Made by a program: the position numbers and the translations under genes. A model generated the notes under the pieces. That model did no database searches. It had not been told where the DNA came from and saw only the letters and a list, made by a program, of their open reading frames with translations. A DNA stretch of 37,552 bases. Origin: Acetatifactor sp. (GTDB lineage: Bacteria; Bacillota; Clostridia; Lachnospirales; Lachnospiraceae). The stretch spans positions 1 to 37,552 of the forward strand of contig JAFLRO010000020.1 of NCBI GenBank assembly GCA_022511425.1, in the 5' to 3' direction. Of this stretch, positions 6,096 to 14,438 are shown one piece after another (positions within the stretch are counted from its first letter, which is position 1; each line of letters begins with the position of its first letter).

Positions 6096-9000
6096 ATGAG
6101 TCTTCAATTTTACTTCGGTCCTTCAGGATCGGGAAAAAGCCGACAACTTTATCAGGAAATCACACGACGGGCTGGGGAAAATCCGAAACAGAATTTTCTC
6201 ATCATTGTGCCCGACCAGTTCACCATGCAGACCCAGAAGGATCTTGTTCTCTTAAATGACAAGGGCGGCATCATGAACATCGATGTGCTCAGTTTTGGCC
6301 GCTTGAGTCACCGGATTCTGGAAGAGGTGGGCAGGGAGGAGACTCCTGTGCTGGACGATACAGGAAAGAGCCTGGTGCTTCAGAAAGTGGCAGCGGGCAT
6401 GAAGGAAGATCTGCCCGCCCTGGGCAGCTTCCTGCACCGTCAAGGCTACATACACGAGGTAAAAAGCGCCATTTCCGAATTCATGCAGTATGGCATCGGA
6501 ACGGAGGATGTGTCAAAGCTCATTGCTTGTGCACAGAAGCGGGGAGCCTTGGCTCAGAAGTTGAAGGATTTGGAGAAGCTCTACAAGGGCTTCATGAACT
6601 ATATTCACGGCAGCTTTATCACCACGGAGGAGACTCTGGACGTACTGTGCCGCTCTCTGGAAAAGTCAAAGATCCTGCCGGGAAGTGTGGTGGTCTTTGA
6701 CGGCTTTACGGGCTTTACTCCCATCCAGAACCGGGTGATTCAGGAGCTGATGCGCCTCTGTGGGGAGGTCATCGTGACCCTGACCCTGGGAGAGGGCGAG
6801 GATCCCTACCGTCTGGACGGGGAGCAGAAACTGTTTCATTTGAGCAAGAAGACAGTGGCGGACTTAAGCCGCCTGGCAAAGGAGGCCGGGGTGGACAGGC
6901 AGGAGGATGTGTTCATTCTGCCCAGTGACTGTATCTCAACGGGTTGTATTTCCACAATGGGCGATTCCGAAAAAGGTGTTGCCGCACAGAACCTTGCAAC
7001 GGAAAGTAGAACTTTGAAAACCGCACTCCCTGGCTACCGGCTTCAATACAATACACGTTTTCGGTTTGAAAACGCCCCCGCCCTTCAACATTTGGAGCAT
7101 CATCTGTTCCGTTATGTAGTGACTCCCTATGAGCAACCCCAGGAGGAAATCCGCCTCTTTGAGACCATTACTCCCCGGGACGAGGTACATCAGACTGGGT
7201 TGGAAATACGGCGGCTGCTTCGGGAAGAGGGAATGGCCTACCGGGATATCGCAGTGATTGTAGGGGATTTAGGAAGCTATGCCCCCTATGTGGAGACGGA
7301 GTTTGCCCAGATGGACATCCCCTGTTTTATTGATCGGACCAGGGGCATCGTATTGAATCCCATGATCGAGTATATCAAGAGTGCTCTGGAGCTGTACCTC
7401 AAGGACTTTTCCTATGAGGCAGTGTTCCACTATCTGCGCAGCGGTCTGGCGGACATGGAGCCGGAGCAGGTAGATTTGCTGGAGAACTATGTAATTCAGA
7501 CCGGTATCAAAGGCTATCGCTATTACAGTCGGCTGTTTGCCCACAAGACTGCCTGGATGGAGGGCGATGAGGAGGCTCTGGCGGCAGTGAATGACCTGCG
7601 CCGGAAGCTTATGGACCAGACGGACATGCTGCGCATGGAGGGGGAGGAGCCGGTCAGAAGCTATATTGACAAGCTCTATGACTTCCTGGTGCAGAATGAG
7701 GTACAGGCTAAGCTTGTGACATTTCAGGCTCAGTTTGAGGCCGAGGGACAGGCGGCCCGGGCTCGGGAGTATGCCCAGATTTACCGCTTGGTCATGGAAC
7801 TTTTGGATCAGATTTTTAATCTCCTTGGGGAAGAGACCATCACCTTGCAAGAGTTTGCTGACATCTTGGAGGCGGGCTTCGGGGAAATCCAGGTGGGTAC
7901 TATTCCACAGAATGTGGACCGTGTTGTGGTGGGGGATATGGAGCGCACCCGCTTAAAACAGGTGAAAGCCTTGTTTTTCCTGGGGATAAACGATGGCAAC
8001 ATTCCAAAGAACGCCTCCAAGGGCGGTATCATCTCCGATATGGACCGGGAATTCCTGCGGGAGTCGAATCTGGAGCTGGCGCCCAGTCCCAGGCAGCAGA
8101 TGTACATACAGCGGTTGTATTTGTATCTGAACATGACAAAGCCCTCCCACAGGCTTTATCTGTCTTATTCCAAGATGAACAGTGCGGGGAAATCCCTGCG
8201 TCCGGCTTATCTGATTGACACGGTCAAAAAGCTGTTCCCGGGACTTACCGTGGAGTATCCTCAACTGCGCAGCCCGCTGGAGCAGATCGTGACCAGGCAG
8301 GAGGGCGCGGGCTATCTGGCGGAGGGGCTTAGGGAATATGCCGCGGGCACGCTTCCCAAGGAGCGGGAGACAGAGTTCTTTACGATTTATCAGGCTTATG
8401 GGGAGGAGGCTCTTTGGGGCAGGCGTTCTGCATTGACGGATGCGGCCTTTAAGCGTTATCAGGACAGCGGTCTTTCAGCGGCAGTGGCCAGGGCTCTCTA
8501 CGGCAGGCACCTGGAGAACAGCGTCACACGCTTGGAGACCTATGCGGCCTGCGCTTATCGGCATTTTCTCCAGTATGGCCTTACCTTAAAGGAGCGTCAG
8601 GAGTTTTCCTTCGAGAATGTGGACATGGGAAATGTCTACCATGAGGTGTTGGAGGCCTTTGCGTGGAAGCTGGAGGAGCATCATTTCACCTGGTTCGATT
8701 TTCCGGAGGAATTTGCCAGACAGGCGGTGCAGGAGGCGCTGGAGAGCTGTGCGGCATCCTATGGCGATACGGTGCTGTACAGCAGCGCCCGGAACGAGTA
8801 TGCCATCACGAGAATGGGCCGCATTCTCACCAGGACGGTGCTGACCCTTCAGAGGCAGCTGCAAAAGGGGAGCTTTAGACCCGATGCTTACGAGCTTTCC
8901 TTTAAGTTTGCGGAGGATCTTGCCAGTGTCAATGTGGCGCTGTCCGAGGAGGAGCGCATGCGGCTCCAGGGGCGCATCGACAGGATCGATGTGGATGAGG

Positions 9001-9656
9001 ATGAGGAGCACGTGTATGTGAAGGTCATCGATTATAAGTCCGGAAATAAGAAGTTCGATTTGGCTGCGCTGTACTATGGGCTGCAACTGCAGTTAGTGGT
9101 GTATATGAATGCCGGGCTGGAGCTGGAGGCCAGGAAGCACCCGGACAAGGAGATTGTGCCGGCAGCGCTTCTTTACTATCATATCGATGACCCTTCCGTG
9201 GAGACTCCGGTGGAGCTGACTGCAGAAGAGATCAATGAGGAGATCAACAAACAGCTTCGGATGAACGGTGTGGTGAACAGTGAGCCGGATATTGTGGAGC
9301 GGCTGGACCGCACATTGGAGGATAAGTCGGATGTAATTCCCGTTGAAAGGAAGAAGGACGGCAACTTTTCAGCCCGGTCTTCGGTGATGAACGGGGAGGA
9401 GCTGAAGACGGTGTCAGGGTATGTGAGCCGGAAGATCGTGGAGATCGGCAGGGAGATTTTGGATGGACGGATTTCGCTGGATCCTTATGAGAAGGGAAAT
9501 GAGGAGGCCTGCACCTACTGTGCTTATAAAAAGGTCTGCGGGTTCGAGCCTGCTATTCCGGGATGCGAGAAGCGGAAGTTAGAGGAGTTGGACAAAGAAA
9601 CGGCGCTGGAAAAGATGCAATTGCAGATATCTGTCGGTAACGGACTTAAGCCGTAG
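6096..9656 (+). CDS. addB: AddB, helicase-nuclease subunit B
   Basis: An 1186-aa subunit of the AddAB (RexAB) complex, which processes double-strand breaks for recombination in Firmicutes. The Walker A motif GPSGSGKS is at residues 8-15. The nuclease motif VIDYKSGNKKFD lies near residue 980. The iron-sulphur staple is present: one cysteine in YAACAYRHF and a C-terminal CTYCAYKKVC plus PGC cluster. A start 69 bases earlier is possible, but the ATG at 6096 gives the normal N-terminus and has a GGAG site. The stretch at about 6925-7080 looks less GC-rich than the rest and may be a variable insert. AddA follows after 51 bases. Confidence 0.95.
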   Translation: MSLQFYFGPSGSGKSRQLYQEITRRAGENPKQNFLIIVPDQFTMQTQKDLVLLNDKGGIMNIDVLSFGRLSHRILEEVGREETPVLDDTGKSLVLQKVAAGMKEDLPALGSFLHRQGYIHEVKSAISEFMQYGIGTEDVSKLIACAQKRGALAQKLKDLEKLYKGFMNYIHGSFITTEETLDVLCRSLEKSKILPGSVVVFDGFTGFTPIQNRVIQELMRLCGEVIVTLTLGEGEDPYRLDGEQKLFHLSKKTVADLSRLAKEAGVDRQEDVFILPSDCISTGCISTMGDSEKGVAAQNLATESRTLKTALPGYRLQYNTRFRFENAPALQHLEHHLFRYVVTPYEQPQEEIRLFETITPRDEVHQTGLEIRRLLREEGMAYRDIAVIVGDLGSYAPYVETEFAQMDIPCFIDRTRGIVLNPMIEYIKSALELYLKDFSYEAVFHYLRSGLADMEPEQVDLLENYVIQTGIKGYRYYSRLFAHKTAWMEGDEEALAAVNDLRRKLMDQTDMLRMEGEEPVRSYIDKLYDFLVQNEVQAKLVTFQAQFEAEGQAARAREYAQIYRLVMELLDQIFNLLGEETITLQEFADILEAGFGEIQVGTIPQNVDRVVVGDMERTRLKQVKALFFLGINDGNIPKNASKGGIISDMDREFLRESNLELAPSPRQQMYIQRLYLYLNMTKPSHRLYLSYSKMNSAGKSLRPAYLIDTVKKLFPGLTVEYPQLRSPLEQIVTRQEGAGYLAEGLREYAAGTLPKERETEFFTIYQAYGEEALWGRRSALTDAAFKRYQDSGLSAAVARALYGRHLENSVTRLETYAACAYRHFLQYGLTLKERQEFSFENVDMGNVYHEVLEAFAWKLEEHHFTWFDFPEEFARQAVQEALESCAASYGDTVLYSSARNEYAITRMGRILTRTVLTLQRQLQKGSFRPDAYELSFKFAEDLASVNVALSEEERMRLQGRIDRIDVDEDEEHVYVKVIDYKSGNKKFDLAALYYGLQLQLVVYMNAGLELEARKHPDKEIVPAALLYYHIDDPSVETPVELTAEEINEEINKQLRMNGVVNSEPDIVERLDRTLEDKSDVIPVERKKDGNFSARSSVMNGEELKTVSGYVSRKIVEIGREILDGRISLDPYEKGNEEACTYCAYKKVCGFEPAIPGCEKRKLEELDKETALEKMQLQISVGNGLKP

Positions 9657-9707
9657 GAATGTATGTGATTCCATAGGCGACACTTGTGAAAATAAAAGGT
9701 TGAGAAA

Positions 9708-12700
9708 ATGGCAATATCATTTACCCCTGAACAACAAAAAGTAATAGACCTTCACGGCTGTAATATTCTTGTCTCCGCGGCGGCGGGCAGCGGTAAGACA
9801 GCAGTACTGGTGGAGAGGATCATACAGATGGTCTGTAACGAGGCACAGCCCGTGGATATTGACAGGCTGCTGATCGTGACCTTTACCAATGCGGCAGCAG
9901 CGGAAATGCGGGAGCGAATTGCGGCGGGCATTACGGCGCGGCTTGCTCTAAACCCTGAGTCGGAGCATATTCAGAGACAGGCTACGTTACTACATAACGC
10001 CCAGATTACTACCATCGACAGCTTCTGTCTGTTTTTGCTTCGGAATCATTTTAACGAGATTGGGCTGGATCCGGCCTTCCGCATCGCGGATGAGGGAGAG
10101 GTAAAGCTCTTGGAGCAAGAGGTGCTTAAGGAGCTTCTGGAGGAGTCCTATGCAGGGGGCAGCGACACCTTTCGGTTCTGCGTGGAGTATTTCTGCCCCG
10201 GGGGCAGGGAGAGTGTGCTGGAGCGGCATATTTTGAATCTCTCACGATATGCGGCCAGCTTCCCCTGGCCGGAGGAATGGCTGAACCAGCGGAAAGAGGA
10301 CTATCAGGCGACCACGGTGGAGGAATTGGGCGCCGGCAAGTGGCGGGAGTATCTGTTAAGACATCTGGAGCGGATGATTCAGGGATGCATTGAAAAGATG
10401 CGCCGCGTTCAGGCGCTCTGTCATGAGCCGGACGGCCCCCATATGTTCGGAGAACTGGTGGACGGGGAACTGGAGCAGCTGGAGGAGCTTAAGAATTGCA
10501 GCACCTTGTCTGACTATGCAGCAAAGCTGCCGGCAGTGGCTTTTGGGCGCCTGTCCACGAAAAAGAACGAGACTGTAAGCCAGGAGAAGCGGGAGCTGGC
10601 GAAAAATCTGCGGGCGGAGGTAAAGGACAGTGTTCAGGGATTGGGGGAGAAGTTTTTCTCTACGCCTCTGGAGTTAGCCGCAGTTCAGGGAGCTGCCTGC
10701 AGAGAGCCGGTATGCACCCTGATTGACCTGGTGTTGGATTTTAACAGGCGTATGGCGGAGAAAAAACAGGAGCGGAAAGTCATAGACTTTTCCGACATGG
10801 AGCACTTTGCCCTGGACATTTTATTGGACAGACAGGGGGAGGAGATCCGTCCCAGCCGAGTGGCACTGGAGTACCGCCAGCACTTTGTGGAGATTCTGAT
10901 CGACGAGTATCAGGACAGCAACCTGGTCCAGGAGTACTTGCTCCGAGCTGTTTCCGGTGAGGAGGACGGGCATTTCAACCGATTTATGGTTGGGGATGTG
11001 AAGCAGAGCATTTACAAGTTTCGTCTTGCAAGGCCGGAACTGTTTTTGGAGAAATATCAGACTTATACCGCGGGTGCCGGAAACTGTCAGCGGATTGACC
11101 TTGCAAGGAATTTTCGGAGCCGTGTTCAGGTGGTGGATGCGGTAAATGAGGTGTTTTCCCGGATTATGGGCGAGCATACCGGGGGCGTCGATTATGATGA
11201 GCGGGCAGCGTTGTACCCGGGAGCCTCCTATCCCGAGAATCAGAACGGAGAAAGCGAGCTTCTGCTTACAGAGAAACCGGGCAGTGAGTCGGAGCTGGGG
11301 GCAAGGCAGATAGAAGCCCGGGTTATTGCTGCGAAGATAAAGGAACTGCGAAGCGGCTTTCAGGTGACGGATAAGGAGAGCGGGAAGCTGCGGCCTGTCC
11401 GGTTTTCGGACATGGTGATTTTACTTCGCTCTAACAGTGGCTGGGATGAGGAGTTTAAGGAGGTGCTGGAAGAGGAAGGAATTCCGGTGTATATCACCTC
11501 AAAGACAGGATATTTCGGAGCTACGGAGGTCCAGGAGTTGCTGCAGTTTCTGCGGGTGCTGGATAATCCCACACAGGACATTCCACTGTTTGGGGTGATG
11601 AAGTCTGTCTTTGGAGGATTCTCTGAGGAAGAGATTGCCCTGATCCGCAGTCATCGCAAGGGGTGCAGCTTGTATGAGGCTCTGAAAGAGTTTGCCGGGG
11701 AAGGGACAGATGTCCAAAGGGCGGAACGGGATTCTATGGATTTGTCCTTACGGAATAAGGTCGCCATTTTTCTGACGACTCTGCGCACCTACCGAAGCTA
11801 TACCGTCTATCTGCCCATCCGCGATCTGCTGACGAAGATCGTGATGGACTTCGATTATATGAACTATGTCACTGCCCTGCCTGCGGGCAGCAAGCGCCGG
11901 GCTAACGTAGAGATGCTGTTCACCAAGGCGTCGGATTTTGAGAAGACCAGCTATTTCGGCCTGTTCCATTTTGTACGCTATATGGAGCAGCTGGAAAAAT
12001 ACGATGTGGACTACGGTGAAGCGGAGCTGCTGGATGAAAACGCGGATGTAGTGCGCATTATGAGTATTCATAAGAGTAAAGGCCTGGAGTTTCCCGTCAC
12101 CTTCGTCGCAGGCCTTAGCAAGCGGTTCAATATGCAGGATGTGAACCAGTCTTTGATTGTGGACATGGATTTGGGGCTGGGAACGGATTATGTGGATCCG
12201 GAGCGCAGGTTGCGGAACAAGACGCTGCGGAGACTGGCTCTGGCTGCGAAGCTGAAGGAGGACAGTTTGGCGGAGGAACTTCGCGTGTTGTACGTGGCAC
12301 TGACCAGAGCCCGGGAGAAGTTAATTCTGATCGCCACTTCGGATAATGTGGCGGAGAAATGGGAGTTTTACAGAGAGCGCGGTGTGGAGCGGCTGACTTA
12401 TCTGGACTTTATGGAGGCAGGGAGTTTTCTGGACATGCTACTGCCGGTGCTTAGCCGGACGAGCATTCGGGTCACCACAGTTCAGGAAGAGGAGCTTCAG
12501 GCGGAGGGCATGAAGGAGCAGCTGGAGCTGTATGATCGGCGGGAACGCTTGAACCGGCTGGAACAGGCGGGGCTGCAGGCAGAGGTAACGAAAACAGCAC
12601 GGAAAGGGCGGCAGGATGAGAAGACAGCGGCTGAGCCGGACAAAAGCTGGCCGGCTGCGAACCGGTCGATTGAGAGTCGGCCGGACAAGTGTCTGGGTGA

Positions 12701-13571
12701 TCCGGAGGCACTTAAGAAGCTGCAGGAGCGGCTGAACACTTCATATCAATTCTCGGGCCTTGCCGGACTTTACACCAAGACCACAGTGTCAGAGCTTAAG
12801 ATCGCCGCTATGGCGGACCGGGATGAGGAGGCTTATCATACCTTTGAGGAGAAGGAGATACAGCCCTATATCCCAGCCTTCAAAAGAGGTGAGGAGAAGG
12901 TCAGCGGTACTGTCAGGGGTAATGCATATCACAGAGTTATGGAGTTGCTTGACTTTGAGAAGTTGATGGAAGCAGGTCTTGGCAGCGGCGCAAGTGCAGT
13001 AAGTAAACCGGGTGTGGGAGGAACTGTGGATAGCAAGACGGCTGATGATGCAGATGTAGGCAACGCTGTGAATAGTGAGGCGGACTTTCCACAGGATTAT
13101 GGTACATATGGAAAATGTGTCTCACGACAGAAACTTATGTCAGCATTGCAATCTTTCCTGGAGGATCAGGTAGCCCAGAAGCGCCTGAGTAGAGAGTATC
13201 GGGATGCAGTGCGTGATCAGCGGATAGTCAGTTTGCTTTTGAGCCCTTTAGGCTACCGCATGTGGCAGGCGGACAGGGCGGGGAAGCTTTATCGAGAGCA
13301 GCCCTTTGTACTGGGCATAGATGCAAGCCGCCTGAATGCTGAACTGCCGGAGACAGAGACAGTGCTGATCCAGGGTATCATTGACGTATTCTTCGTGGAG
13401 GAGGACGGGATGGTGTTGCTGGATTACAAGACGGATTCCGTGGATACCATGGAGGAACTCTGGAACCGCTATGAGACCCAGCTGGACTATTATCAGGAGG
13501 CCCTGCAGAAGCTGATGGGACTGCCTGTGAAGGAGCGGATTTTATATTCGTTTCACCTGGAGGAATATTAA
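9708..13571 (+). CDS. addA: AddA, helicase-nuclease subunit A
   Basis: A 1287-aa UvrD-type helicase with a C-terminal RecB-like nuclease, partner of AddB. Helicase motifs run in order: Walker A AAAGSGKT (residues 24-31), FTNAAAAEMRERI, Walker B IDEYQDSN, GDVKQSIYKFR, SIHKSKGLEFP and VALTRAREKL. The nuclease motif VLLDYKTDSVD is near residue 1240. Two low-complexity, probably disordered segments interrupt the C-terminal half (roughly residues 955-1005 and 1085-1130). The start has an AAAGG site. Together with mpg and addB this forms a repair cluster. Confidence 0.95.
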   Translation: MAISFTPEQQKVIDLHGCNILVSAAAGSGKTAVLVERIIQMVCNEAQPVDIDRLLIVTFTNAAAAEMRERIAAGITARLALNPESEHIQRQATLLHNAQITTIDSFCLFLLRNHFNEIGLDPAFRIADEGEVKLLEQEVLKELLEESYAGGSDTFRFCVEYFCPGGRESVLERHILNLSRYAASFPWPEEWLNQRKEDYQATTVEELGAGKWREYLLRHLERMIQGCIEKMRRVQALCHEPDGPHMFGELVDGELEQLEELKNCSTLSDYAAKLPAVAFGRLSTKKNETVSQEKRELAKNLRAEVKDSVQGLGEKFFSTPLELAAVQGAACREPVCTLIDLVLDFNRRMAEKKQERKVIDFSDMEHFALDILLDRQGEEIRPSRVALEYRQHFVEILIDEYQDSNLVQEYLLRAVSGEEDGHFNRFMVGDVKQSIYKFRLARPELFLEKYQTYTAGAGNCQRIDLARNFRSRVQVVDAVNEVFSRIMGEHTGGVDYDERAALYPGASYPENQNGESELLLTEKPGSESELGARQIEARVIAAKIKELRSGFQVTDKESGKLRPVRFSDMVILLRSNSGWDEEFKEVLEEEGIPVYITSKTGYFGATEVQELLQFLRVLDNPTQDIPLFGVMKSVFGGFSEEEIALIRSHRKGCSLYEALKEFAGEGTDVQRAERDSMDLSLRNKVAIFLTTLRTYRSYTVYLPIRDLLTKIVMDFDYMNYVTALPAGSKRRANVEMLFTKASDFEKTSYFGLFHFVRYMEQLEKYDVDYGEAELLDENADVVRIMSIHKSKGLEFPVTFVAGLSKRFNMQDVNQSLIVDMDLGLGTDYVDPERRLRNKTLRRLALAAKLKEDSLAEELRVLYVALTRAREKLILIATSDNVAEKWEFYRERGVERLTYLDFMEAGSFLDMLLPVLSRTSIRVTTVQEEELQAEGMKEQLELYDRRERLNRLEQAGLQAEVTKTARKGRQDEKTAAEPDKSWPAANRSIESRPDKCLGDPEALKKLQERLNTSYQFSGLAGLYTKTTVSELKIAAMADRDEEAYHTFEEKEIQPYIPAFKRGEEKVSGTVRGNAYHRVMELLDFEKLMEAGLGSGASAVSKPGVGGTVDSKTADDADVGNAVNSEADFPQDYGTYGKCVSRQKLMSALQSFLEDQVAQKRLSREYRDAVRDQRIVSLLLSPLGYRMWQADRAGKLYREQPFVLGIDASRLNAELPETETVLIQGIIDVFFVEEDGMVLLDYKTDSVDTMEELWNRYETQLDYYQEALQKLMGLPVKERILYSFHLEEY

Positions 13572-13706
13572 TAGGGTAAATTAATGGACTTGAATATTCA
13601 CTTGCAGAGAAATTATAAAAAATAGAAAATATAGAGAATAGAGAAAAAAGAAAGAATAAAGAAAGTAGAAAGAGTTAAGAAGTAGAAAGAATAAAGGAAA
13701 GGATCA
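13572..13706 (+). other. Purine-rich leader between addA and the SGNH hydrolase gene
   Basis: From about 13610 to 13706 the plus strand is almost all A and G, with repeated AGAAAG/AATAGA-like words. No hairpin terminator or clear promoter is visible. It ends in the AAAGGAAAGG ribosome binding site of the next gene. Confidence 0.5.
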
Positions 13707-14438
13707 ATGAAGAAGAGTAGAGAATTTAGTGTGAGACAACTGGGATTTTATGTTTCTGCGGCAGCGGCAATACTGTATATTATCCGAAAGCTTCTATATG
13801 CAGTTTTGGAAATCCCTAGAAAAGAGAAAGCATCTCTTGGCAAAAAGCGAATCGCCTGCGTGGGAGACAGCATCACCTTTGGCACAGGGGTGATATGGAA
13901 CAGAAAAAGAGATGCCTGGCCCTATCAGCTTGGCAGGCTGCTTGGGGAGAAATATCAAGTAGTTAATTACGGTATCAGCGGTGCCTCCGTGCAAAAAGAA
14001 AGCGACAAGCCCTACCGCGATGATTTCATGAAAAAGGTAGAGCAAATGGAGACGGAGGCAGTGATACTGATGTTGGGCTCCAACGACTCTAAGGCCTGCA
14101 ACTGGGATTCTGAGCAGTTTGAGAAGGCTTACTCCGAGACCGTAGAACGATTAATGGCAAGCACAAAGAATCTGTATGTGATGATACCTCCCAAGGCTTT
14201 TGTTGTGAGATTCAGAAGGAAAGTGAAGTTTGGCATCCGCAATGAAGTGATACGGGATGAAATTTATCCTGCCATACTTCGCCTGGCAAAAGCACATAAT
14301 GTACCGGTCATTGACCTGTACCGACTGACGGAGGATTATCCGGAATATTTCGAGGATGGAGTACATCCCAACAAGCTAGGAAACAGAGTGATTGCTAAGT
14401 ATGTGCTTTCTCAACTTCTTTTTTGCGAAGTTGTTTGA
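13707..14438 (+). CDS. Membrane-anchored SGNH/GDSL hydrolase
   Basis: A 243-aa SGNH-fold esterase or lipase-like enzyme. The conserved blocks are present: block I CVGDSITFGTG (Ser about residue 55), block II NYGISGASV (Gly), block III MLGSNDSK (Asn) and block V DGVHPNKLGN (catalytic Asp and His). A hydrophobic segment at about residues 12-31 with positive flanks predicts an N-terminal anchor, so the enzyme probably works outside the membrane on a cell-wall, polysaccharide or lipid ester. The substrate is not determined. Its 3' end overlaps the convergent downstream gene by 44 bases. Confidence 0.85.
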   Translation: MKKSREFSVRQLGFYVSAAAAILYIIRKLLYAVLEIPRKEKASLGKKRIACVGDSITFGTGVIWNRKRDAWPYQLGRLLGEKYQVVNYGISGASVQKESDKPYRDDFMKKVEQMETEAVILMLGSNDSKACNWDSEQFEKAYSETVERLMASTKNLYVMIPPKAFVVRFRRKVKFGIRNEVIRDEIYPAILRLAKAHNVPVIDLYRLTEDYPEYFEDGVHPNKLGNRVIAKYVLSQLLFCEVV

